Origin: an uncultured Clostridia bacterium
GTDB lineage: Bacteria; Bacillota; Clostridia; Lachnospirales; Anaerotignaceae
Reading direction: 5' to 3'
Length of the DNA stretch: 64,000 nucleotides
NCBI GenBank assembly: GCA_944379995.1
Contig: CALWGF010000001.1
Span: 62,001 to 126,000 of the forward strand
The notes beneath the pieces were generated by a model. It made no database searches, was not told where the DNA came from, and was given only the letters and a program-made list of their open reading frames with translations. Shown here in pieces: positions 1 to 9,344 of the stretch. The translations under genes were made by a program, and so were the position numbers. How positions within the stretch are numbered: the first letter of the stretch is position 1; every line of letters starts with the position of its first letter.

Positions 1-1
1 T

Positions 2-151
2 GGTGCAACAGCAGCAACAGCAACAATATCTGAAGGTATAAGATATATTGGTCTTCCAAATCTTTGGAATTCTGATGGAACATATAATCAGAATTATAAA
101 ATGCTTAGATTTAAAGTAAGTGGTGACAATATTGTATATGAGTTTAAATAA
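2..151 (+). CDS. C-terminal end of an unidentified protein (partial)
   Basis: An open frame enters from the left edge and gives 49 residues before TAA at 149. It starts with a run of alternating Ala and Thr and ends with a short beta-like tail (KMLRFKVSGDNIVYEFK). I do not recognise a family. The composition would fit the end of an exported or surface protein, but that is a guess. A hairpin terminator about 50 bases downstream supports this being a real gene end. Confidence 0.5.
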   Translation, partial: GATAATATISEGIRYIGLPNLWNSDGTYNQNYKMLRFKVSGDNIVYEFK

Positions 152-199
152 ATTGTTGTAAAATTACATATATTGATTTATTATTGTACATAAAGAATT

Positions 200-231
200 A
201 AAGCAGATGGCATTATTATGCCACCTGCTTT
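200..231 (+). terminator. Hairpin terminator after the left-edge gene
   Basis: Arms AAAGCAG and TGGCAT pair with ATGCCA and CTGCTTT around a TATT loop, with one A/C mismatch. The U-tail is poor, so termination may be partial. It separates the partial gene from the wall-polymer operon. Confidence 0.6.
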
Positions 232-352
232 ATGTGCGTAAATAAGTTAGTTTTATTATAATACATTTTGGTTATGGCTTGGACGTTGAAAATAGTTTTC
301 CTATATGAGTATTTTTAGGGATTTATATAAAATTGAAAAATGAGGTATGAAA

Positions 353-1921
353 ATGTCTGAAAAAAGTAAAAATGCAGTTAAACTGGTAAGTTTCATAATG
401 ATTATAACTCTTATGGGTAAAGTTTTGGGACTTTTCAGAGACCAGCTTCTCGCTTGGAACTATGGTGTAGGAGTAGAGGCTAATGCTTTTACATCTGCAA
501 GCCGAATACCGAGGATTTTCTTTGATGCTGTTTTTGCATCGGCTGTATCCTCAAGTTTTATACCTGTATTTAATGAGTATTTACAAAAAAATGGTAAAAA
601 AAGAGCTTTTGATTTTTCAAATAATTTTGTAAGCATTGTAATTGTAATTACATTTATAATGACTGTTTTTGGCATATGTGCAGCACCATTTTTGCAAGGT
701 GTTTTTGCAGGAGGTTTTACAGGAGAAACAGCAAAGCTTTGTGAAGAACTTTTAAGAATACTTTTTCCTATGCTTATATTTACAGGTGTTGCCTTTTCAT
801 ATGTTGGTGTTTTACAATCACTTGATGAATTTACAATACCAGCGGCTATGAGTGTTGTTTCAAATGGTATAATAATAGCTTATTATTTAATATTTGGTAC
901 AAAATTTGGTGTTAAAGGTCTTGCTGTGGCATTTCTTTTTGGTTGGTTTATGCAAATGGCAATACAAATTCCACCGCTTTATAAAAAAGGCTATCGTTTT
1001 AAATTCTTTATAGATTTAAAAGATGAAGGTCTTAAAAAAGTTGGTACACTTATGCTTCCTGTTATGGTTAGTACTTGGATACAACCTATAAATATTGCTA
1101 TAAATGGAAGATATGCTTCCGGTTTACTTAATGGTAGTGGTTCTTCCATTGTTGATTATGCTAATAATTTATATACAATAATTGTAAGTGTATTTGTTCT
1201 TTCTATTGCAAACGTTATTTTTCCTAAACTTTCAAAACAAACTGCAAATAATCAGGATAAAGAATATGGCGAAACAGTAAACGGAACAATGAAAGTATTA
1301 TTTTTCCTTCTTATTCCTATGATGTTTGGTCTTATTTCTTTAAGTACTCCAATAGTAAGACTTATATATGAATGGAAAGAATTTGGTTCTGATGCAACAT
1401 TACTTACAGGAAAGGCACTTGCTTTCTTTTCAATAGGTATGCTTGCTTTTGGTGTGCAAACAATATTAAGTAGGGCTTTTTATGCTTTACAAGACGGAAA
1501 AACTCCTCTTATAACAGGTGTTGTTTCAATAGTTGTAAATGTAGTATTTTGTCAGTTGCTTGTAGGGAAAATGAATATTTCCGGTCTTGCACTTGCATCT
1601 TCTCTTTCTTCAATTATTTCTGCTATACTTCTTATAGTTCCTATGAGAAAAAGGTCTAAAGATATAATGAATAAAGAGTTTTTTAAGTCAGCTTTAAAAA
1701 TGTTTGTTTCTGCAATTATTATGACTATTGTTGTAGTAATTCTTAGAGATATTATTTATACTAACTTATCAGATAATATAATAAGTAGGGTATTAGTTGT
1801 TGGAATACCGACATTTGTGGGTATTATTGTATATATGGTTTCTGCATATATTTTCAAAATAGAAGAAAGCAAATTTGTTTTTGACTTTATAAATAAAATT
1901 ATATGCAAATTTAAAAAATAA
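353..1921 (+). CDS. murJ: MurJ/MviN-family lipid flippase
   Basis: This is a multi-pass membrane protein of the MATE-like MOP superfamily. MurJ moves lipid II (undecaprenyl-linked peptidoglycan precursor) across the membrane. The N-terminus has the family pattern GLFRDQLLA, then ANAF..ASRIPRIFFD with conserved arginines, followed by roughly 14 hydrophobic helices; about 522 residues is normal length. I start at ATG 353 rather than ATG 347 because the GAGG at 342-345 is 7 bases from 353 but only one from 347. As first gene of an envelope-polymer operon it might flip another undecaprenyl-linked glycan instead; substrate cannot be read from sequence. Confidence 0.85.
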   Translation: MSEKSKNAVKLVSFIMIITLMGKVLGLFRDQLLAWNYGVGVEANAFTSASRIPRIFFDAVFASAVSSSFIPVFNEYLQKNGKKRAFDFSNNFVSIVIVITFIMTVFGICAAPFLQGVFAGGFTGETAKLCEELLRILFPMLIFTGVAFSYVGVLQSLDEFTIPAAMSVVSNGIIIAYYLIFGTKFGVKGLAVAFLFGWFMQMAIQIPPLYKKGYRFKFFIDLKDEGLKKVGTLMLPVMVSTWIQPINIAINGRYASGLLNGSGSSIVDYANNLYTIIVSVFVLSIANVIFPKLSKQTANNQDKEYGETVNGTMKVLFFLLIPMMFGLISLSTPIVRLIYEWKEFGSDATLLTGKALAFFSIGMLAFGVQTILSRAFYALQDGKTPLITGVVSIVVNVVFCQLLVGKMNISGLALASSLSSIISAILLIVPMRKRSKDIMNKEFFKSALKMFVSAIIMTIVVVILRDIIYTNLSDNIISRVLVVGIPTFVGIIVYMVSAYIFKIEESKFVFDFINKIICKFKK

Positions 1922-1938
1922 TATTATGGAGGGATAGC

Positions 1939-3351
1939 GTGTTTGAAAATAGTGTTTTTATAAAAATGCTTTCCTGTATAGGAATGTGGTTTTCATCACA
2001 GTTTGAAAAAAGTAAACTGATAAATATTTTTCTTACACAAAATGATAAAAAAGAAAATGTTGAAAACAGTATTTTTAGCAAAGTGTTTTATGGCATACTT
2101 AATGTATTGAGAAAAGTATTTTCTGTTTTAAAATTTGATAAATTATTTGAGGGTAGTATTTATAGAATATCTTCTATATGGTGTGGACTTGCTGTTGTAC
2201 TTGCCCCTTTTATACCTACAATGGTTCTTTTGGCAATAGCAGCAGCCGGAGTTTGTTCTTTAATACTTGAATTTTTATGTAACAAAGATAAAAAACTTAA
2301 ATATATTCCTATTAATAAATATATTTATTTATATGCTTTTGCATATATATATGCCACAATAACTTCTGTTACAGTTAAAGGAAGTCTTTTTGGTGGTATG
2401 CTTACTGTATTTTTTATATTGTTTTTTATAGTTATTGTAAATTCTGTTGAAACAAAAATACAGCTTCATATTATAATGTTTTTTATGATTTGTATGGGTG
2501 TTCTTGTTTCTTTATACGGATTTTATCAGTTTATGTTCCCTGATAAATTTACAAATGTATGGCTTGATACAGATATGTTTTCAGATATAGGATTTAGGGT
2601 ATATTCAACACTTGAAAACCCTAATGTACTTGGGGAATATTTCCTTCTTGTAATACCTTTTGGTGTTGCATATACATTTAATGGTAAAAATATTATAAGT
2701 AAAATATTCTTTGGTGGCTGTACAGCTATAATGATGGTATGTCTTATACTTACTTATTCAAGAGGCTGTTATCTTGGAATACTTTTTGCAGCAGCAGTAT
2801 TTCTTGTACTTTATGATAGAAGATTTATATGGCTTGGTATAGTAGGTATAATACTTCTTCCATTTATACTTCCTGATGCAATTATAAACCGTTTTATGAG
2901 TATTGGTGATATGTCTGATACATCAACAAGTTATCGTGTTTATATATGGCTTGGAACAATAGCGATGCTTAAAGATTATTGGTTCTGTGGTGTTGGTCCC
3001 GGAATTGATGCTTTTAATGTTGTATATCCTGCATATGCTTTTAATTCAATAAGTGCACCACATTCACATAATCTTTTCCTTCAGATAATATGTGATGCTG
3101 GTATAATTGGATTTTTACTTTTTATAGCTGTAATATATCAGTTCTATAAATATACTTGTGCTTCTCTTAAAAAAGAAACAAATAAGAAAGCTAAAGTTTA
3201 TAATCTTGCGGCTATATCTGCCGTTACAGGTTTTATGGTTCAAAGTATGACTGATTATACATTCTATAATTATCGTGTTACATTTCTTTTCTGGGCAGTT
3301 CTTGCAATAGGTGTACTTTTTGCAAGATATTCTGAATTGAAGGAGGCTTAA
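1939..3351 (+). CDS. O-antigen ligase/polymerase-like membrane protein (Wzy_C family)
   Basis: 470 residues starting at GTG 1939, 5 bases after GGAGGG. About a dozen hydrophobic segments lie after a hydrophilic N-terminal stretch of roughly 75 residues. The Wzy/WaaL signature is visible as LENPNVLGEY near residue 225, an SRG motif near 275 (periplasmic-side arginine region) and HSHNLFLQ near 372. Such proteins polymerise or ligate undecaprenyl-linked glycans on the outer face of the membrane. It lies between a flippase and glycosyltransferases in the same operon, so its substrate is probably the secondary wall polymer built by neighbouring genes. Confidence 0.85.
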   Translation: MFENSVFIKMLSCIGMWFSSQFEKSKLINIFLTQNDKKENVENSIFSKVFYGILNVLRKVFSVLKFDKLFEGSIYRISSIWCGLAVVLAPFIPTMVLLAIAAAGVCSLILEFLCNKDKKLKYIPINKYIYLYAFAYIYATITSVTVKGSLFGGMLTVFFILFFIVIVNSVETKIQLHIIMFFMICMGVLVSLYGFYQFMFPDKFTNVWLDTDMFSDIGFRVYSTLENPNVLGEYFLLVIPFGVAYTFNGKNIISKIFFGGCTAIMMVCLILTYSRGCYLGILFAAAVFLVLYDRRFIWLGIVGIILLPFILPDAIINRFMSIGDMSDTSTSYRVYIWLGTIAMLKDYWFCGVGPGIDAFNVVYPAYAFNSISAPHSHNLFLQIICDAGIIGFLLFIAVIYQFYKYTCASLKKETNKKAKVYNLAAISAVTGFMVQSMTDYTFYNYRVTFLFWAVLAIGVLFARYSELKEA

Positions 3352-3355
3352 TTTT

Positions 3356-4462
3356 ATGAAAGTATTAAATATTATAAGTGATAAAAATATTGGTGGTGCA
3401 GGAAGATGTATTATTAATTTTCTTAAATATTATGATAGAAAAAATTTTGATATTACTGTTGTTGTGCCAGAAGGAAGCCTTCTTGTACCAGAAATAAAAA
3501 AACTTGACACTAAAGTTGTAGAAGTTAATGGTATAGCTGATAAATCTCTTGATATGAAATCTATTGGAGAGCTTAAAAAAATTATTAAAAAAGAAAATCC
3601 TGATGTTGTGCATACACATGGTACTTTTTCAGGAAGAATTGTTGCAAAACTTTGTGGTAAAAAAATAATTTATACAAGACATTCTGTTTTCCCTGTAAGT
3701 AAAAAAATAAGTACTCAACCGGGTAAAACAATAAATAAAATAGCAAATGAATTTTTTTCTGATGATATTATTGCTGTTGCAGAGGCTGCAAAAGATAATC
3801 TTACAGAAGGCGGCATATCTGCAAATAAAATAAAAGTAATACTTAATGGTGTTGAAGCTGTACAAAAATGTACAGAAGAAGAAATTAAGGCTACAAAAGA
3901 AAAGTATGGTATATCTGATGATGATTTTGTAATAGGTATTATGGCAAGACTTGAAGCTGTAAAAGGGCATAAATACCTTATTGATGCTGGTAAAATATTA
4001 AAACAAAAAGGTAAAAATATAAAAATACTTATTATAGGTACAGGCGGTATTGAACAAGAAATTAAAAAATATGTAAAAGATAATAATATGGAAGATACTG
4101 TTATATTTACAGGATTTATAAAAAATGTACGTGAAATATTAAGTATTATGGATATTCAGGCAAATGCTTCTTATGGAACAGAAGCTACAAGCCTTGCTCT
4201 TTTAGAAGGAATGAGTATGGGTATACCAGCAGTTGTAAGTAATTATGGCGGAAATCCAGGAGTAATTACTCATGGTGAAAACGGATATATATTTGCTCTT
4301 AAAGATAGTAAAGATATGGCATTGTATATTGAAAAAATTATGGATAATAAAGAAACTTTTGAATATATGAAACAAAAATCAAAAGAAATATTCAATAATA
4401 AATTTACAGCTGAAATATATGCAAGAAATATAGAAAATGTATACAGAAATGTAATTAAATAA
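3356..4462 (+). CDS. Family 4 glycosyltransferase
   Basis: 368-residue GT-B-fold enzyme. The N-terminal domain has GGAGRCIINFL (acceptor side) and HTHGTFSGR near residue 87. The C-terminal Rossmann domain has GIMARLEAVKGH near residue 194 and the GT4 nucleotide-sugar region LLEGMSMGIPAV with GG...GENGYIF near 280-315. It starts at ATG 3356, 5 bases after the upstream stop, with GGAGG in front. It is cytoplasmic or membrane-associated and should add one sugar to a lipid-linked acceptor; the sugar is unknown. Confidence 0.88.
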   Translation: MKVLNIISDKNIGGAGRCIINFLKYYDRKNFDITVVVPEGSLLVPEIKKLDTKVVEVNGIADKSLDMKSIGELKKIIKKENPDVVHTHGTFSGRIVAKLCGKKIIYTRHSVFPVSKKISTQPGKTINKIANEFFSDDIIAVAEAAKDNLTEGGISANKIKVILNGVEAVQKCTEEEIKATKEKYGISDDDFVIGIMARLEAVKGHKYLIDAGKILKQKGKNIKILIIGTGGIEQEIKKYVKDNNMEDTVIFTGFIKNVREILSIMDIQANASYGTEATSLALLEGMSMGIPAVVSNYGGNPGVITHGENGYIFALKDSKDMALYIEKIMDNKETFEYMKQKSKEIFNNKFTAEIYARNIENVYRNVIK

Positions 4463-4475
4463 GAGAGGTGCCAAA

Positions 4476-4940
4476 ATGGATAAAAAGAAATTCAGAATTA
4501 ATTTTTTTGATATAATTATTGCTGTTGTTGTAATAGTTGTTGCTGGTGGTGTTTATTTCTTTACAAATAAAGAAAGTGTTGTTGAAACTAAAAAGATTGT
4601 ATATACATTTGAACTCAATAGCCTTCCTAAGGGTATTGCAGACAGTATAGAAATTGGAGATAAACTTACAGACGGTGTTAAAAATTATAATATGGGTACA
4701 GTTATAGGTGTTGAAAAAACAGATTATACAATACTTACAACAGACTATACAACAAATACTATTAAAGAAAGTGTTGTTCCAGATAAAGAAAGAGCTGTTG
4801 TAACTGTTGAAGCAAATGTAACAGAAAACGGTGCTGATTATAAAGTTGATGGAAATTTTCTTGTAAAAACAGGTCTTGAAGTTAATGTACATGGACCAGG
4901 ATATGCAGGAAGTGGTTATATAATTTCAATTAATAGATAA
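4476..4940 (+). CDS. DUF4330 membrane-anchored protein, copy 1
   Basis: 154 residues: short basic N-terminus (MDKKKFRINFFD), one transmembrane helix at about 12-30, then a soluble, probably extracytoplasmic beta-rich domain. It resembles the DUF4330 family, of unknown function. The adjacent gene encodes a second protein of the same build. Both sit between a glycosyltransferase and the CsaB fusion, which suggests a structural or accessory role in the envelope-polymer pathway rather than a catalytic one. No catalytic motif is visible. Confidence 0.75.
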   Translation: MDKKKFRINFFDIIIAVVVIVVAGGVYFFTNKESVVETKKIVYTFELNSLPKGIADSIEIGDKLTDGVKNYNMGTVIGVEKTDYTILTTDYTTNTIKESVVPDKERAVVTVEANVTENGADYKVDGNFLVKTGLEVNVHGPGYAGSGYIISINR

Positions 4941-4954
4941 GAGGTGCTGTTTAT

Positions 4955-5452
4955 ATGAGAAATGATAATAAAAAAGGATTAATTTTTGGTAAAATAAGTA
5001 TTGTTGATATAGCCGTAATAATTATTGTTATAATTCTTGCAGCAGGTACATTTTATAAATTTAAAGGTCTTTCAAAAACAAGTACAAATACACCTATGAC
5101 ACCTGTAACATATACTGTTGAGGTTAAAAAAGTAAGACCATTTGTATTTGATAATGTTAAAGAAGGCGATGTATTATATGATAAAACATCAGGTAATCCT
5201 ATTGGTACAATAGTAAATATAGAGGGTACACCGGCAAAAGAAGCAACAGGAACAACAAATGGTGAAGTTGTACTTATGGAAGTTGAAAATAGAGTTGATG
5301 TTAAATTTACTGTTGATGCTGAAGCTGTTCTTTCAAGCGATGGGACATATAGTATAAATAGAACATATGATGTTATAAAAAATTCAGCAAAAACTTTTAT
5401 GACAAAGTATTTCCAATGTAGTGGTACAATAACAGAAATATCTGAAAAATAA
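4955..5452 (+). CDS. DUF4330 membrane-anchored protein, copy 2
   Basis: 165 residues with the same plan as the preceding protein: basic N-terminus, KISIVDIA before one transmembrane helix at about 15-32, then an extracytoplasmic domain. The domain carries a parallel motif (GDVLYDKTSGNPIGTI here, GDKLTDGVKNYNMGTV in copy 1). The pair looks like an old tandem duplication that has diverged strongly. Spacing to both neighbours is under 20 bases, so it is in one operon with the glycosyltransferases. Confidence 0.75.
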   Translation: MRNDNKKGLIFGKISIVDIAVIIIVIILAAGTFYKFKGLSKTSTNTPMTPVTYTVEVKKVRPFVFDNVKEGDVLYDKTSGNPIGTIVNIEGTPAKEATGTTNGEVVLMEVENRVDVKFTVDAEAVLSSDGTYSINRTYDVIKNSAKTFMTKYFQCSGTITEISEK

Positions 5453-5469
5453 TTTATAGGAGGCATAAT

Positions 5470-7710
5470 ATGGCTGAAAAACAGACTGTACTTATGACCC
5501 TTATGGGCCTTGAAATAGGTGGGGCTGAAACACATGTTGTGGAGCTTTCAAAGGAACTTAAAAAACAAGGATATAATATAATTGTTGCAAGTAATGGTGG
5601 AGTTTATGAAAAAGAGCTTCTTGAGTCTGGTATAACTCATTACAATGTTCCTATGCACCAAAGAAATATTTTTAAAATGATAAAATCTTATTTCTTACTT
5701 AAAGAAATTATACAAAAAGAAAAAGTTGATATAGTACATGCTCATGCAAGAATACCGGGTTTTATATGTGGTCTTCTTTATAAAAAAATGAATAACTTTA
5801 CATTTATAACATCAACACATGGTGTTTATTCAACAAAAATGGGACTTAGATATCTTACAAACTGGGGTCAAAAAGTTATTGCAGTAAGTGAAGATATAAA
5901 AACATATCTTATGGAATGTTATAATGTTAAAAGTAAAGATATTTTTATTACAATAAATGGTATTGATACTAATAAATTTTCACCAAATACATCAGGTGAA
6001 AGAATTAAAAAAGAACTTGGCATTAAAGATGAACCTGTTGTTGTTCATGTAAGTCGTCTTGATGAAGGTGGAAGTGCTACTGCTGCCAAGGTTTTAATAG
6101 ACTCAGCTTATAAGCTTTGTAAAGAAATTCCAAATATAAAAATAGTTATTGCAGGTGGCGGAAATCTTTTTAATAGCCTTAAATCAAAAGCTGATGAAGT
6201 AAATAAGGTTATAGGAAGAAAATGCATTATAATGCTTGGTGCAAGAACTGATATTAATGAAGTTCTTATGGCAGGAGATGTTTTTGTAGGTGTTAGTAGA
6301 GCAGCTCTTGAAGCTATGGCAGCCGAAAAAGTTACAATACTTGCAGGATATGCAGGATATATGGGAATATTTAATGAAGAAAAACTTATGGGTGCTATGG
6401 ATAATAATTTCTGTTGTAGAGGTTATGAAGAAACAAAAGTTGACCCTCTTGTAAAAGATATTGTGTATTTCTTCAAAAAAATGCCTGAAGAAGATAAAAA
6501 AGCATATGGTAAATATGGTAGAGAAGTTATATTTGAGCATTATTCTGTAAGTAGAATGGCTAAAGATTGTATGGTAGCATATGATGCAGGTCTTAGAGAT
6601 AGTGCCTCAAAACCATATAATGTTATTATGTCAGGATATTATGGATTTAATAATTCCGGTGATGAAGCAATTCTTCTTTCAATGCATAAAAATATCGAAA
6701 GAATGGGAGATAATATAAATATAATAGTTCTTTCAAATAAGCCGGAAGAAACAAGGGCTAAATATGGTGTTGATGTTGTATACCGCTTTAGCTTTAAAGA
6801 AGTTTTTAAGGCAATAAAGAATTGTGATGTTGTATTAAGTGGTGGCGGAAGCCTTCTTCAAGATAGTACAAGTACACGTTCACTTATGTATTATCTTTCT
6901 ATAATACTTCTTGCAAAAATGCTTGGTAAAAAAGTTATGCTTTATGCTAACGGAATTGGTCCTGTATCAAAGAATTTTAATAGACAGATTGTAAAAACTG
7001 TTGTAAATAAAGCTGACCTTATAACATTAAGAGAAGGTTACTCTTATGAAGAATTAAAATCTATGGGCGTAAGTGCAAAATCATTTGTAACTGCTGACCC
7101 TGTTTTTACACTTGATAGTGTATCAAAAGATGAAGCAAATAATCTTCTTATAAAAGCAGGAATACCACTTGATAAAGAAATAGTTGGTGTTTCTGTACGA
7201 AATGTTAAAAATTGGAGAAATGAAGATGAGTTTGTTGAAGAAATGGCTTATCTTTGCGACTCTATATATGAGAAATATAATAGAAATATTGTATTTATAG
7301 TAATGCAAGTTCCTAATGATATAAGAATAAGTGAAAAAGTTCATGAGAAAATGAAAAATCCTTCATATATTTTGAGAGATGCTTATTCACCATATGAAAT
7401 TATGGGTATAATAGGAAGAATGAGTTTTATAGTAAGTATGCGACTTCATACACTTATATTTGCTGCAAGACAGAGAGTTCCTCTTGTAGGCTTTGTGTAT
7501 GACCCTAAAATACAATACTATCTTGATAAACTTCAAATGCCTTCCGGTGGAGATATACATGATTTTGATATGAATAAAACTCTTGAAATAATAGATGATA
7601 TGATTGTAAATCATGAAAAGTATGCAGAAATACTTGATAAATCAGCAGCAGAACTTGAAAAAGCAGCACATAATAATGAAAAGTACCTTATGGAACTTTT
7701 GAAAAAATAA
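5470..7710 (+). CDS. csaB: Glycosyltransferase (GT4) fused to polysaccharide pyruvyl transferase CsaB
   Basis: 746 residues, about twice either parent family. Residues 1-375 form a GT4 glycosyltransferase: GGAETHVVELSK near 18, HAHARIPG near 92, HVSRLDEGG near 193, and a degenerate donor loop around SRAALEAMAAEK. Residues from about 383 to the end match CsaB: SGYYGFNNSGDEAIL, then GGGSLLQD near 458, ANGIGPVSKN near 494 and SMRLHTLIFAA near 656. CsaB transfers pyruvate from phosphoenolpyruvate as a ketal onto the secondary wall polymer, which is the ligand of SLH domains. Fusion would couple sugar addition with pyruvylation. There is no stop or frameshift between the halves. Confidence 0.88.
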   Translation: MAEKQTVLMTLMGLEIGGAETHVVELSKELKKQGYNIIVASNGGVYEKELLESGITHYNVPMHQRNIFKMIKSYFLLKEIIQKEKVDIVHAHARIPGFICGLLYKKMNNFTFITSTHGVYSTKMGLRYLTNWGQKVIAVSEDIKTYLMECYNVKSKDIFITINGIDTNKFSPNTSGERIKKELGIKDEPVVVHVSRLDEGGSATAAKVLIDSAYKLCKEIPNIKIVIAGGGNLFNSLKSKADEVNKVIGRKCIIMLGARTDINEVLMAGDVFVGVSRAALEAMAAEKVTILAGYAGYMGIFNEEKLMGAMDNNFCCRGYEETKVDPLVKDIVYFFKKMPEEDKKAYGKYGREVIFEHYSVSRMAKDCMVAYDAGLRDSASKPYNVIMSGYYGFNNSGDEAILLSMHKNIERMGDNINIIVLSNKPEETRAKYGVDVVYRFSFKEVFKAIKNCDVVLSGGGSLLQDSTSTRSLMYYLSIILLAKMLGKKVMLYANGIGPVSKNFNRQIVKTVVNKADLITLREGYSYEELKSMGVSAKSFVTADPVFTLDSVSKDEANNLLIKAGIPLDKEIVGVSVRNVKNWRNEDEFVEEMAYLCDSIYEKYNRNIVFIVMQVPNDIRISEKVHEKMKNPSYILRDAYSPYEIMGIIGRMSFIVSMRLHTLIFAARQRVPLVGFVYDPKIQYYLDKLQMPSGGDIHDFDMNKTLEIIDDMIVNHEKYAEILDKSAAELEKAAHNNEKYLMELLKK

Positions 7711-7727
7711 TATAGGGGGATAGTTTT

Positions 7728-8450
7728 ATGAGGAAACTTACACATGTACTTGGAGTACCTTTCGATACATTTACAATGAAAGAAGCTGTTGAAAGGGTTA
7801 TGGAATTTCTTTCTGACGGAGGACAGCATATAATATGTACTCCTAATCCGGAAATAGTTATGGAGGCTCAAACTGATAAACAGCTTATGGAAATATTAAA
7901 GGCTTCTGACCTTGTAATTCCTGATGGAATAGGTGTTGTTTGGGCATCAAAATATAGTGAAATAAAAATAAAAGAAAGAGTACCGGGATTTGACCTTACT
8001 CAAAATGTATTTGAAAAAATAAAAGATACAGATTATAAAGTATATTTCTTTGGTGGAGCACCGGGAATTGCTAGTGCAGCCGCTAAAAAAATGATGAACA
8101 AATATAAAGGTCTTAATATAGTTGGTACAAGAAACGGATATTTTAATAAAGATGATGAAAAACAGATTATAGAAGAAATTAAAAAATCCGGTGCGGATAT
8201 TCTTCTTGTTGGTCTTGGTGCACCAAAACAGGAAAAATGGATTTATGACCATATAACATTTACTGGTGCAAAAGTTTGTATTGGTGTTGGTGGAAGTTTT
8301 GATGTTATGTCTGGTAATGTTAAAAGAGCTCCTAAAATATTCTGTAAACTTGGACTTGAATGGTTTTACAGACTTATAACACAACCTACAAGAATTAAAC
8401 GTATGATGCGACTTCCTAAGTTTGCTATAAAAGTGCTTAAAGAAAAATAA
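7728..8450 (+). CDS. tagA: TagA/WecG/CpsF-family glycosyltransferase
   Basis: 240 residues, the usual length. Family motifs are TPNPEIV near residue 39, PDGIGVVW near 64 (catalytic Asp region), GLGAPKQEKW near 161 and GVGGSFDVMSG near 185. A basic C-terminal tail (RIKRMMRL) follows that in this family serves for membrane binding. TagA adds N-acetylmannosamine to undecaprenyl-PP-GlcNAc, the second sugar of teichoic-acid-type linkage units. Being last of the polymer genes, it likely makes the linkage unit on which the pyruvylated polymer is built. Confidence 0.9.
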   Translation: MRKLTHVLGVPFDTFTMKEAVERVMEFLSDGGQHIICTPNPEIVMEAQTDKQLMEILKASDLVIPDGIGVVWASKYSEIKIKERVPGFDLTQNVFEKIKDTDYKVYFFGGAPGIASAAAKKMMNKYKGLNIVGTRNGYFNKDDEKQIIEEIKKSGADILLVGLGAPKQEKWIYDHITFTGAKVCIGVGGSFDVMSGNVKRAPKIFCKLGLEWFYRLITQPTRIKRMMRLPKFAIKVLKEK

Positions 8451-8474
8451 AATAATTAACAAAGAAGGTATAAT

Positions 8475-9344
8475 ATGGTTCTAAAAGACAAAAAACAAAT
8501 TTTTGATTTTTTTATAGTTATGGTAGGAACATTTTTAACAGCAATTTCAGTTGTAGTATTTTTTGATGCAAATGAGCTGGTACTTGGAGGAGTTTCGGGG
8601 TTATCCATAGTTATAAAAGAGCTTGGTAAAATGTTTTTTGGAATAGAACTTCCTCTTTCCATAATAAGTTTTTCTGTGAATTTACCTTTGCTTATAGCAG
8701 CGTATATTATTATGGGTAAAGGATTTCTTGGTAAAACTGTATTTTCAACAATACTTTTTTCAATATTTCTTGAAATGATAAAGTTTTTACCTGTATATAA
8801 AGGTGAACTTATGCTTTCAGCAATATATGGCGGGGCTATTCTTGGTGTTGGTGCTGGACTTATATTTAAAGGTAGGGCAACATCAGGAGGCTCTGACCTT
8901 CTTGCTACAATGATATATAAATATAATAGTCATATACCTCTTTCAAAAATACTTTTTATAATAGATGCTATTGTAATAGGAATAGGTCTTTTTGTTTTTG
9001 GTATTGAAAAATCTATGTATTCTGTTATATCTGTATTTATATGTACAAAAGTAGCAGGCGGAATAATAGATGGTATTGGTTTTGCAAAAGCTGTTTTTAT
9101 AATTTCCGATAAATCAGACGAAATTGCAAAAGACCTTATGGAAAATCAAAAACGTGGTGTAACTGCATTGAAAGGTAAAGGAATGTATACAGGTAAAGAA
9201 AAAGATGTTTTATTATGTGTTTTCTCACAAAAAGAAATATCAGAAGTTAAAGAAAGAGTTATTGAAATAGATAGTAATGCTTTTATGATGGTAACAGATA
9301 TAAAAGAAGTTTTGGGTGAAGGATTTGTAAGTTATAAACTTTAA
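8475..9344 (+). CDS. YitT-family membrane protein (DUF161 + DUF2179)
   Basis: 289 residues. Five or six hydrophobic helices cover residues 10-195, with a glycine-rich stretch GRATSGGSDLLA near 135 typical of DUF161. A cytoplasmic DUF2179 domain (about 205-285, ending SNAFMMVTDIKEVLGEGF) is found in many uncharacterised membrane proteins. Function is unknown, though transport or sensing is often assumed. It lies 24 bases after tagA with a GAAGG site and no terminator between, so it probably shares that transcript. Confidence 0.85.
   Translation: MVLKDKKQIFDFFIVMVGTFLTAISVVVFFDANELVLGGVSGLSIVIKELGKMFFGIELPLSIISFSVNLPLLIAAYIIMGKGFLGKTVFSTILFSIFLEMIKFLPVYKGELMLSAIYGGAILGVGAGLIFKGRATSGGSDLLATMIYKYNSHIPLSKILFIIDAIVIGIGLFVFGIEKSMYSVISVFICTKVAGGIIDGIGFAKAVFIISDKSDEIAKDLMENQKRGVTALKGKGMYTGKEKDVLLCVFSQKEISEVKERVIEIDSNAFMMVTDIKEVLGEGFVSYKL

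Noticed and set aside
347..1921. Wzx-type O-antigen flippase instead of MurJ
   Set aside because: The RDQLLA and ANAF...RIP motifs and length favour MviN/MurJ, though its operon neighbours leave the substrate open.
5053..5535. 160-codon open frame on the minus strand across the second DUF4330 gene
   Set aside because: It is a shadow of the plus-strand gene: no ribosome site, low-complexity Ser/Thr/Val product, and it runs into the csaB fusion start.
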